Shown piece by piece: positions 1 to 5,328 of a DNA stretch of 5,623 nt; positions within the stretch are counted from its first letter, which is position 1; each line of letters begins with the position of its first letter. Under the pieces are notes generated by a model. That model was not told the DNA's origin, searched no databases, and saw only the letters and a program-made list of their open reading frames with translations. Position numbers and translations under genes: made by a program. This DNA is from Pseudomonadota bacterium. Its GTDB lineage: Bacteria; Pseudomonadota; Gammaproteobacteria; Burkholderiales; Ferrovaceae. Location: contig JAJZHC010000095.1 of NCBI GenBank assembly GCA_021804705.1, positions 1 through 5,623 of the forward strand, written 5' to 3'.

Positions 1-1
1 A

Positions 2-511
2 GCCGAGTATCAGCGCATTCTGGATGCGTTGATGAAGGGCGTGGATCACTTCGATGCCTTTCAGCACTTGCTGCGACGCTTTTCCATGCGCACCAGTGCG
101 CGCAACCAGTTTGTCGGCAAAATCACGAGGCTGACGCGGGGGCCGGTCAACACGGGGGTGCATCTCAAGCTCGACAGGAAAAATGCACTTATGGCTGTGG
201 TCACCAGCGAGAGTGCTGCCACCCTGGATCTCAAGGTGGGGCTGGAAGTCTACGCCCTGATCAAGGCGCCCTCGATCATCCTGACCACGGACACTACCGG
301 CAGGTTCAGCGCTGAAAACCGCCTGTGCGGTCGCGTGGCACGCATCCACCAGGATGAAGTGAATGCAGAGGTGCGGCTGGCGCTGGACCAGGAAAAGACG
401 GTGATTGCCACGGTCACCCATGAGACGGTGGACAGGTTGCAGCTTGCCGAAGGTACTCGGGCCTGCGCGCTGTTTGCCGCTTCCAGCGTCATCCTGGCCC
501 TGGTCCAGTAG
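2..511 (+). CDS. modE: Molybdate-responsive transcriptional regulator ModE, C-terminal part (5' end outside window)
   Basis: The reading frame is open from the left edge, so this is the last 169 residues of a longer protein. It starts with a helical linker (about residues 1-30) and continues with two Mop/TOBE domains (about 31-96 and 105-169). The first opens with TSARNQ (31-36), the hallmark of ModE molybdate-binding domains, and ends with LIKAPS. The second opens with the degenerate SAENRL, matching the NADNQL-type second Mop of E. coli ModE. Ser32, Arg34, Thr68 and Lys88 fall at the places of the E. coli molybdate contacts Ser126, Arg128, Thr163 and Lys183 (compared from memory). ModE dimers bind molybdate or tungstate and then usually repress molybdate uptake genes and activate some molybdoenzyme genes. 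The DNA-binding domain is not in view, so a Mop-only storage protein cannot be fully excluded, but the ModE-like linker argues against it. The next gene converges on it, 10 bases away, and has ModE-box-like sites upstream. Confidence 0.88.
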   Translation, partial: AEYQRILDALMKGVDHFDAFQHLLRRFSMRTSARNQFVGKITRLTRGPVNTGVHLKLDRKNALMAVVTSESAATLDLKVGLEVYALIKAPSIILTTDTTGRFSAENRLCGRVARIHQDEVNAEVRLALDQEKTVIATVTHETVDRLQLAEGTRACALFAASSVILALVQ

Positions 512-521
512 GGCAGCCTCC

Positions 522-1358
522 CTAGAATGGCGTTCTCGCTGTCATCTGCCAGCCGTTGTTGAAGGTCTGAAAGCCGCCTACGGCTTTCTGGTATCCAAGA
601 CCGATGACAAATTTCATGCGCTCCACGAGTTCATAGCGACCCAGGATGAGCCCAGGGGTAAGCACCGTCTGGTTTTTGCCATCATTCGGACCGCCGGAAA
701 AGTGGGTGTACTGGGTTTCGAGTTCAGGCCACCAGTATGTTGAAAAATGACCCTGAAACGCGGTATTCCAGACAATGGGCTCCCCCAGGCGCGCCATATC
801 CCTGTCAGGAACGGTCATGGCAAGCGTGCTCTGGATGTCAAAGCCGGATTCGCGCGTGCCCCAGCCTTTTCCTACGGCGATGGTCGGCGTGTACGCATAG
901 TGCCCGGTGGTCATGTTGGGGTCGCCGGTAGGCAGGCTCAAGCCCATGAAGCCCGTCACGATATAGTTGCCCTGTTCCTCGTTGGCAGAGAGCATGCGGT
1001 ATTTGAACAGCAGCGTTTCATCCGCCCAGCCGCGGGTACTGGTGCCATTGGGATGGCTGGTCACCTGGTATCCCGGCACCCCGATGATGATTTCGGAATT
1101 GGCCGTGGGGATCAATTCAAGTCCCTTGTTCAATCCGTAATTATTGATACCCACGCCGCCCGATTTGGCCTGCGACAGCTGGTCGTAACGAAACTCCTGC
1201 TCCAGTCGGGGTGTGACGGTGACGATGGGCGTCATCCAGTGCGGCTGAGATTCCTTCGCGGCGTCAGAGATGGCAAACCAGGTATTCTGGGAATCGTCCG
1301 CATGGGCCATGGCCGACAGGGTACTCAAAACGATGATTGCCAGCAGTGTCTTATTCAT
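522..1358 (-). CDS. Outer-membrane beta-barrel protein, MetA-pathway/'transporter' type; candidate molybdate-regulated channel
   Basis: The 278-residue protein begins with a clear Sec signal peptide (charged MNK, hydrophobic LLAIIVLSTLSAM, AHA cleavage site near residue 20). The mature part alternates polar and hydrophobic or aromatic residues as in beta strands and ends in phenylalanine, the usual BamA recognition residue of outer-membrane barrels. The stretch GLSLPTGDPN (about 139-148) resembles a motif common in the uncharacterised 'MetA-pathway of phenol degradation' outer-membrane family, a label that does not establish phenol metabolism. The ATG is preceded on the minus strand by AAGGA, about 7 bases upstream, which supports this start. 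It converges with modE and its promoter is overlapped by two ModE-box-like sequences, so it may be made when molybdate is scarce and let molybdate or a similar oxyanion through the outer membrane. That role is inference; membership of the outer-membrane barrel class is well supported, the exact family less so. Confidence 0.82.
   Translation of the reverse strand: MNKTLLAIIVLSTLSAMAHADDSQNTWFAISDAAKESQPHWMTPIVTVTPRLEQEFRYDQLSQAKSGGVGINNYGLNKGLELIPTANSEIIIGVPGYQVTSHPNGTSTRGWADETLLFKYRMLSANEEQGNYIVTGFMGLSLPTGDPNMTTGHYAYTPTIAVGKGWGTRESGFDIQSTLAMTVPDRDMARLGEPIVWNTAFQGHFSTYWWPELETQYTHFSGGPNDGKNQTVLTPGLILGRYELVERMKFVIGLGYQKAVGGFQTFNNGWQMTARTPF
569..588 (+). terminator. Possible modE terminator hairpin inside the convergent gene
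   Basis: An 8-bp perfect stem, GAAAGCCG / CGGCTTTC, closes a 4-base loop (CCTA) and begins 58 bases after the modE stop. The A-side and T-side flanks of the stem resemble intrinsic terminators, but no long T run follows on the plus strand (TTTCTGG). It lies within the last 25 codons of the convergent beta-barrel gene, so it could not end that gene's transcript. It may equally be chance within coding sequence. Confidence 0.3.
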
Positions 1359-1386
1359 GTGTTTTCCTTTTCTTCGGATAATTAAA

Positions 1387-1410
1387 CGCTATATACAAAA
1401 CAACATATCG
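1387..1410. promoter_or_regulatory. ModE-box-like operator, site 1
   Basis: The 24-mer reads CGCTATAT, eight bases, ACATATCG. The E. coli modA operator, recalled as CGTTATAT-N8-ACATAACG, has the same half-sites and spacing; the two differ by one base in each half. The site covers the -10 region of the candidate beta-barrel promoter, and modE itself is the next gene but one, so a local regulator-operator pair is plausible. Binding has not been shown. Confidence 0.65.
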
Positions 1411-1420
1411 AATTGTACAA
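1392..1420 (-). promoter_or_regulatory. Candidate promoter of the beta-barrel gene
   Basis: Read on the minus strand, TTGTAC (1415-1420) is separated by 17 bases from TGTATA (1392-1397); the overlapping TATATA at 1390-1395 would give 19 bases. Transcription would start near 1385, leaving a leader of about 27 bases that carries the ribosome-binding site. The region is markedly AT-rich compared with its surroundings. The -10 lies under ModE-like site 1 and the -35 under site 2, a layout expected for repression. Confidence 0.45.
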
Positions 1421-1432
1421 AAGTATATAACG
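1409..1432. promoter_or_regulatory. ModE-box-like operator, site 2 (overlaps site 1 by one CG)
   Basis: The 24-mer reads CGAATTGT, eight bases, ATATAACG. The right half is an exact inverse of the E. coli half-site CGTTATAT, while the left half keeps only the outer CG and the inner TGT. It shares its first CG with the end of site 1, giving an offset of 22 bp, about two helical turns, so two dimers would sit on the same DNA face. It overlaps the -35 of the candidate beta-barrel promoter. Confidence 0.5.
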
Positions 1433-1440
1433 AAAAACGC

Positions 1441-1454
1441 TTGATCCGAATCAT
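1441..1454. promoter_or_regulatory. FNR/ANR/DNR-box-like palindrome
   Basis: TTGAT-CCGA-ATCAT matches the TTGAT-N4-ATCAA consensus at 9 of 10 positions. Its centre (1447.5) lies about 62.5 bases upstream of the predicted leftward start near 1385 and about 63.5 upstream of the predicted rightward start near 1511. Both are close to the -61.5 position of class I activator sites. It could serve either neighbouring gene or be chance, since one base deviates. Confidence 0.42.
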
Positions 1455-1465
1455 CCCGCAATGAA

Positions 1466-1481
1466 ATCAAGGCAGCTTGAT
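1466..1481. promoter_or_regulatory. Inverted repeat overlapping the -35 of the EF-hand gene
   Basis: ATCAAG-GCAG-CTTGAT is a perfect 6-bp inverted repeat with a 4-base spacer. Its right arm overlaps the TTGATA -35 element of the rightward promoter, a typical place for a repressor operator or an activator that touches RNA polymerase. No specific regulator is recognised. It is not an FNR box, because the half-sites face the opposite way. Confidence 0.35.
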
Positions 1482-1504
1482 ATCGCCACCCACCCCGTTA
1501 GAAT
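1477..1504 (+). promoter_or_regulatory. Sigma70-type promoter of the EF-hand membrane protein gene
   Basis: TTGATA (1477-1482) and TAGAAT (1499-1504) are separated by 16 bases; the -10 matches the consensus at five of six positions. Transcription would start near 1511, giving a leader of about 22 bases that contains the GAGGG ribosome-binding site. Confidence 0.55.
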
Positions 1505-1520
1505 GAGAGTTTCATCGTGA

Positions 1521-1525
1521 GAGGG
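1521..1525 (+). promoter_or_regulatory. Ribosome-binding site that decides the start at 1533
   Basis: GAGGG lies 7 bases before the ATG at 1533 but only 1 base before the in-frame GTG at 1527. The spacing therefore favours the ATG. Confidence 0.6.
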
Positions 1526-1532
1526 CGTGGAT

Positions 1533-3398
1533 ATGAATGCTACAAACCGGCACTGGCGATTTTTCAGGGCAGGCGGCTTCGATCAGGTTCGGCTGGACGA
1601 AGCCGAAGACCTGCTGGCGATCGATGAACTCGACCAGAAGCTGTGGGTGGCCTTGTCCTGCCCCGTCAAGGGCATCCAGTTTGACGAGCGCACCCTGGCA
1701 TTGGTGGATGCCGATGCTGACGGGCATGTACGGGCCTATGAACTGATCGCAGCGGTGCGCTGGGCTGCCGCGCGCCTGGCGGACCCGCAGTTGCTGGGGC
1801 TGGCGCAGGATGGGTTGGCCGTTGACGACATCAGTCATGACACGGAAGCGGGGCAGCGTCTGGTGGCTGCCGCACGCGTGCTGGCCGATGAATTGGGAAA
1901 AGCTGCAAACGAGCGGCTGAGTGTGGCGGAAGTCAGCACGGCCCAGGCCCGGCATGCGGCCCGCATGCTGGCGGCGTGGGAGGCCGAGGGTAAGGCAAGT
2001 GCACCATTGGGCGGGGATAGCGAAGCAGCCTGTGAGGCATTGCTGGCGGTGACCGAGAAAGTCGATGATTTTTTTCTGCGCTGCCGCCTCGCAGCTTTTG
2101 ATGCCCGTGCCAGTGAGGCGCTGGATGCGTCGGAGGACACCTACAAGGCCCTGGCGGCGGATGCCTTGTTGCAGGAGGCAAGACTCACTCGCCTGCCGCT
2201 GGCACGCATTACGGCAGAGGGCGCGCTACCCCTGCGCTCCACCCTTAACCCGGCGTGGGTCTCAGCCATGGCGGCCTTTCGCAGCCGGGTCGTCCAGCCG
2301 CTGGTGGGCGATCTTGAAACATTGACCGAGAATCAGTGGCGGGACATTCAGGACCGGTTTTCCGGTTATTTGGCCTGGCGTGCCTCCCGGCCCGACCAGA
2401 AAGACGACGATGCCGTGCGCGACCTGGAACAGTTGGTGCGCTATGTGCGCGACCTGTTGAAGCTTGCCAACAATTTCGTGGCCTTCAAGGATTTTTACAC
2501 GCGCCAGGGCAAGGCCACGTTTCAGGCGGGAACCCTCTATCTGGACGGGCGTTCCTGCGAGTTGTGCGTGGCCGTGGCCGACCCTGCCAAACACGCGGTG
2601 CTCGCTACCCTCTCACGCATCTGCCTCGTGTATTGTGATTGCGTTCGGGGCAGCGAGAAAATGACGATTGCCGCAGCCTTCACGGCGGGCGATTCAGACC
2701 AGTTGATGGTGGGTCGTAACGGCGTGTTCTACGACCGTCACGGCGAAGATTGGGACGCCACCATCGTCAAGATCATCGACCACCCCATCAGCCTGCGCCA
2801 GGCCTTCTGGTCACCCTACAAGCGGCTGGCCCGAATGGCCGGCGAGCAATTACAGAAGCTCGCAGCCAGCAAGGCCAAGGAAAATGACGACCGGATGGCA
2901 CTGGCTGCCACCAAAGGCGTGGCCGTGGCAGGCGCCAGGACGGCCGCGGCGCCTGCCGCCCAACAGGCGTTTGACGTGGGCAAGTTTGCCGGGATCTTTG
3001 CGGCGATCGGGCTGGCCGTGGGGGCCATTGGCACCGCCCTGGCCTCCGTCATCATGGGCGTGCTGGCCCTGAAATGGTGGCAGATCCCGCTGGCCCTGAC
3101 CGGTTTCATGCTGATCATCTCGGGGCCTGCCGTGTTGCTGGCCTGGTTCAAGCTGCGTACCCGCAATCTGGGCCCCATCCTGGACGCCAACGGCTGGGCC
3201 ATCAACGCGCGGGCCTGCATCAACATCCCCTTCGGTACGTCCCTGACGCAGATTGCCGCGCTCCCGCCCAATGCCGAGCGCTCACTGAACGATCCTTATG
3301 CAGAAAAAAAGCCTCCGCGCTGGTTCTATCCGGTGCTGGTAGCGCTCGTCGTGGCCGTCGGGGCCATCTGGTGGGGGGTGCGCGTCCTGCTGTCGTAA
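1533..3398 (+). CDS. Uncharacterised membrane protein with one EF-hand loop, a cysteine cluster and three C-terminal transmembrane segments
   Basis: The 621-residue protein has no signal peptide. Residues 59-70 (DADADGHVRAYE) form a complete EF-hand loop: Asp at 1, 3 and 5, Gly at 6, a hydrophobic residue at 8 and Glu at 12. The middle is soluble and mostly helical. Cysteines cluster at 342, 345, 364, 368 and 370 (CxxC, then CxxxCxC), followed by a conserved-looking stretch rich in Gly, Asp and aromatics (about 385-440). An Ala-rich linker (about 453-482) leads to membrane segments near 485-513 and 518-539, a loop, and a final segment at 597-621 that ends the protein. Arg/Lys flanks suggest the large N-terminal part is cytoplasmic. 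I have an impression of similar hypothetical proteins in other bacteria but cannot name the family or a function. The gene has its own promoter, stands alone between a divergent and a convergent gene, and is not obviously part of an operon. The start was moved from GTG 1527 on ribosome-binding-site spacing. Confidence 0.8.
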   Translation: MNATNRHWRFFRAGGFDQVRLDEAEDLLAIDELDQKLWVALSCPVKGIQFDERTLALVDADADGHVRAYELIAAVRWAAARLADPQLLGLAQDGLAVDDISHDTEAGQRLVAAARVLADELGKAANERLSVAEVSTAQARHAARMLAAWEAEGKASAPLGGDSEAACEALLAVTEKVDDFFLRCRLAAFDARASEALDASEDTYKALAADALLQEARLTRLPLARITAEGALPLRSTLNPAWVSAMAAFRSRVVQPLVGDLETLTENQWRDIQDRFSGYLAWRASRPDQKDDDAVRDLEQLVRYVRDLLKLANNFVAFKDFYTRQGKATFQAGTLYLDGRSCELCVAVADPAKHAVLATLSRICLVYCDCVRGSEKMTIAAAFTAGDSDQLMVGRNGVFYDRHGEDWDATIVKIIDHPISLRQAFWSPYKRLARMAGEQLQKLAASKAKENDDRMALAATKGVAVAGARTAAAPAAQQAFDVGKFAGIFAAIGLAVGAIGTALASVIMGVLALKWWQIPLALTGFMLIISGPAVLLAWFKLRTRNLGPILDANGWAINARACINIPFGTSLTQIAALPPNAERSLNDPYAEKKPPRWFYPVLVALVVAVGAIWWGVRVLLS

Positions 3399-3413
3399 CG
3401 ACGAGTGTCTGCG

Positions 3414-3980
3414 TTATTGCTTGATGGCTTCGACGGAAACCGTGACGGTGACGTCGTCGCCCACATAAGGTGCATATTTGCCCATGTTGAAATCGGTCCG
3501 CTTGAGGTGAACCACGGCATCGGCACCGCAGGCGTCTTTCTTGACCATGGGGTGGGGCATGCACTTGTAGGAAGTCACCTTCAGTATCACGGGCTTGGTG
3601 ATGCCTTTCAGGGTCAAATTGCCCACCAATTCATCCGGGGTATCCCCATTGAACTTGATGGTGTCGGCCTTGAAAGTGGCAGTGGGGTAGGTGGCCGTGT
3701 CCAGAAACTCAGGGCCCTGGATATGTTCGTTGAACTGCGCCGAACCGGTACTGACCGAACGGGTATCGATGGTGATGTCAGCCGAACCGGTTTTGGCGAT
3801 GGGGTCGATGATGATTTTTCCGGAGACCTTGTCGAAACGGCTCAACTGGGTACTGTAGCCCAGGTGGCTGTATGAAAACCGCGCAAAGGTGTGGTTGGGG
3901 TCGGTCACGTAAGTATCTGCGGCCAGGGCATGTCCGGCCAGGACTGCGGTCAGGGCGATTGCGAATAACGAGCGTTGCAT
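3414..3980 (-). CDS. YceI-family periplasmic protein (lipocalin-like, polyisoprenoid-binding fold)
   Basis: The 188-residue protein has a Sec signal peptide (MQRSLFAIALTAVLAGHALA, cleavage near residue 20-21). The mature domain has the YceI pattern throughout: a Pro-Asn-His-Thr-Phe start with an SHLGYS segment, DITIDTRSV, FNEHIQGPEFLDTATYPTATF, then GNLTLKGITKPVIL and a final strand ending in VSVEAIKQ. This closely tracks E. coli YceI in order and length. Family members form a lipocalin-like barrel that binds a long isoprenoid chain in the periplasm; their physiological role is mostly unknown. Two cysteines (in SYKCMPHP and KDACGAD), 11 residues apart, could form a disulfide after export. The ATG at 3980 is preferred over an upstream start at 4043 because AAGGAG lies 6 bases before it and a signal peptide follows at once. 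It converges with the EF-hand gene (15-base gap) and diverges from the ABC transporter genes. Confidence 0.93.
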   Translation of the reverse strand: MQRSLFAIALTAVLAGHALAADTYVTDPNHTFARFSYSHLGYSTQLSRFDKVSGKIIIDPIAKTGSADITIDTRSVSTGSAQFNEHIQGPEFLDTATYPTATFKADTIKFNGDTPDELVGNLTLKGITKPVILKVTSYKCMPHPMVKKDACGADAVVHLKRTDFNMGKYAPYVGDDVTVTVSVEAIKQ

Positions 3981-3986
3981 GAAAGT

Positions 3987-3992
3987 CTCCTT
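3987..3992 (-). promoter_or_regulatory. Ribosome-binding site fixing the yceI-family start
   Basis: On the minus strand AAGGAG stands 6 bases before the ATG at 3980, a near-ideal Shine-Dalgarno site. It rules against the longer reading frame that opens at 4043. Confidence 0.8.
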
Positions 3993-4030
3993 ATGGTTTT
4001 GGTGGACGGAAAAATAGTACGCACACGAAC

Positions 4031-4059
4031 AATATAGCCCCAAGCGAGGCGAAATGCAA
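4031..4059 (-). promoter_or_regulatory. Sigma70-type promoter of the yceI-family gene
   Basis: On the minus strand TTGCAT (4054-4059) and TATATT (4031-4036) are separated by exactly 17 bases. Transcription would start near 4024, giving a leader of about 43 bases. The FNR box at 4088-4101 would be centred near -70.5 relative to this start, so this promoter may also feel FNR, although it looks strong enough to work alone. Confidence 0.65.
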
Positions 4060-4087
4060 GTCGTCTTTAAAATGGGTCCGACCGACT

Positions 4088-4101
4088 TTGATGGCGATCA
4101 A
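4088..4101. promoter_or_regulatory. Perfect FNR/ANR/DNR box
   Basis: TTGAT-GGCG-ATCAA matches the FNR-family consensus at all ten specified bases, and the palindrome extends by one more pair (TTTGAT/ATCAAA). Its centre at 4094.5 is exactly 41.5 bases upstream of the start predicted from the -10 at 4124-4129, the class II activation position. FNR senses oxygen through an iron-sulfur cluster; DNR-type relatives sense nitric oxide and read nearly the same box, so the regulator cannot be told apart from DNA alone. Confidence 0.72.
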
Positions 4102-4123
4102 ATTTACCGAAATGCTCCCATGG

Positions 4124-4129
4124 TAGATT
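4124..4129 (+). promoter_or_regulatory. -10 element of the ABC transporter operon promoter (FNR class II type)
   Basis: TAGATT matches the -10 consensus at four of six bases and lies at -12 to -7 for a start at 4136. No good -35 hexamer is present at the proper distance, as expected where an activator bound at -41.5 replaces it. A start at 4136 gives a leader of 55 bases before the GTG at 4191. Confidence 0.5.
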
Positions 4130-4147
4130 GGAGATCGATGCAGGCGG

Positions 4148-4164
4148 GCGCCGTCTTTCGGCGC
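4148..4164 (+). other. Stem-loop in the predicted 5' leader of the permease gene
   Basis: GCGCCG and CGGCGC form a perfect 6-bp all-GC stem around the 5-base loop TCTTT. It begins about 12 bases after the predicted transcription start and ends 26 bases before the GTG start. No T run follows, so it is not a standard terminator. It may stabilise the mRNA or affect translation. Confidence 0.35.
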
Positions 4165-4190
4165 ACAATCTTGCAAACGGGACATCCGGC

Positions 4191-5327
4191 GTGACAGGAA
4201 TTCTGAAAGTGGCGTTCAAACTCCTTGTCAACGACAAGGGGAAGTTCTTTGCCCTCCTCATCGGAATCACTTTTTCGGTTTTTCTCATGGTCATGATGAC
4301 CTCCATGTTCGCCGGTATCCTCAAGCGTGCTTCCGCCACTGTTCTCAATGTGGGGGCAAAGGTGTGGGTGATGGACCCTGCCGTCAATAACGTGGCCAGC
4401 AGCATTCCCTTGCCGGATTATGTCCTCGATGCAGCCCGCAGCATCCAGGGCGTCAAGTACGCGGTGCCCCTTTATTCCGGGGCCGCCCTCGTCAAGCTTC
4501 GCAACGGTACCTATCAGGCCGTGACCATCCTGGGGCTGGATGATGCCAGCCTGTTTGGCCGGCCCGAACTGCTGGAAGGCAACATCGCGGACATTTATGC
4601 CGAAAACGCCTTTGTCGTCGTCAAGGACTCCGAGTTTTCGAAGCTGGACAATCCCAAGATCGGCACAGAGTTCGAAATCAACGACCATCGCGGCATGATC
4701 GTCGGTATTGCCAAGGTCAACACTTCCGGGCTGTTTGGCATACCCACGCTGTATACCACCTACAACCGCGCCATTACCTATATCCCCTCCACACGGTTTA
4801 CGGCAGGATATGTGCTGGTTGAACCCAAGACAGAGGCTGCGCTGCCTTTCATCAAGGCTGAAGTGACAAAGCTGGGTTACGAAGCCCTGACCAAGGATGA
4901 GTTCATCAAGAAAATCTCCGATTTCTACACTTATCATACCGGTTTGGGAACCAACGTCATGCTCATGACGGTCATCAGCTTTCTGGTGGGTCTCTCCATT
5001 TCCGGGCAGACGTTCTATACCTTCATTCTCGAAAACCTGGAAAAATTTGGCGCCTTGAAGGCAATCGGGGCCAAGGGCAGTGAGCTGATTGCCATGATCC
5101 TGTTCCAGGCCGTTTTCACGGCGTTGACGGCCTATGGCCTGGGCGTGGGGCTTGCCACCCTGATGATCACGGTGGCACGGCTCAGGCTGCCTGACTATGC
5201 CGCAGAAATCACCTATTTCAACCTGGGCCTGGCTTTCGTCATGGTGCTCGTCATCGCCGCCATTTCCAGTTATATCGGTATCCGGAAGGTCATCAGGATC
5301 GAACCTTTCGACATTTTCAGGGGGTAG
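4191..5327 (+). CDS. FtsX/MacB-family ABC transporter permease
   Basis: The 378-residue protein has the FtsX-type exporter layout: one N-terminal transmembrane helix (about 19-43), a large periplasmic domain (about 45-250) and three C-terminal helices (about 254-279, 299-328, 343-364). The segment ENLEKFGALKAIGAKGSEL (281-299) is the cytoplasmic coupling loop typical of the family, and the protein ends in the usual I-x-P-x-x-x-x-R-G tail. Such permeases (MacB, LolC/E and DevC types) do not form a classical channel; they move substrates or transmit force across the inner membrane with a separate ATPase and often a membrane-fusion partner. The order permease-ATPase and the DevC-like N-terminus suggest a DevBCA-like exporter, with an adaptor gene perhaps outside the window. 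The substrate is unknown. GTG 4191 is chosen over TTG 4128 because the protein then starts just before the first helix and because the predicted transcription start (4136) lies downstream of the TTG. Its ribosome-binding site is weak (GGGA, 8 bases upstream). Confidence 0.88.
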   Translation: MTGILKVAFKLLVNDKGKFFALLIGITFSVFLMVMMTSMFAGILKRASATVLNVGAKVWVMDPAVNNVASSIPLPDYVLDAARSIQGVKYAVPLYSGAALVKLRNGTYQAVTILGLDDASLFGRPELLEGNIADIYAENAFVVVKDSEFSKLDNPKIGTEFEINDHRGMIVGIAKVNTSGLFGIPTLYTTYNRAITYIPSTRFTAGYVLVEPKTEAALPFIKAEVTKLGYEALTKDEFIKKISDFYTYHTGLGTNVMLMTVISFLVGLSISGQTFYTFILENLEKFGALKAIGAKGSELIAMILFQAVFTALTAYGLGVGLATLMITVARLRLPDYAAEITYFNLGLAFVMVLVIAAISSYIGIRKVIRIEPFDIFRG

Positions 5328-5328
5328 C

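Noticed and set aside
747..1385. 212-codon open frame on the plus strand opposite the outer-membrane barrel gene
   Set aside because: It is antisense to a gene with a clear signal peptide and ribosome-binding site. The composition (Arg, Gly, His rich) is typical of a shadow frame.
1373..1450. 7-bp inverted repeat TTCGGAT (1373-1379) / ATCCGAA (1444-1450) flanking the ModE-like sites
   Set aside because: The arms are short and about 64 bases apart, do not extend, and one arm overlaps the FNR-like site; chance is likely.
3392..3402. GTCG-TAA-CGAC hairpin at the end of the EF-hand gene as a terminator
   Set aside because: A 4-bp stem with a 3-base loop and no T run is too weak to call a terminator.
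3981..4043. 21-codon upstream extension of the yceI-family gene
   Set aside because: The internal ATG at 3980 has an ideal AAGGAG and directly begins a signal peptide, and the predicted -10 (4031-4036) lies inside the extension.
4128..4190. TTG start giving a 21-residue longer permease
   Set aside because: It lies upstream of the predicted transcription start (4136), and the added residues do not look like part of the family's N-terminus.
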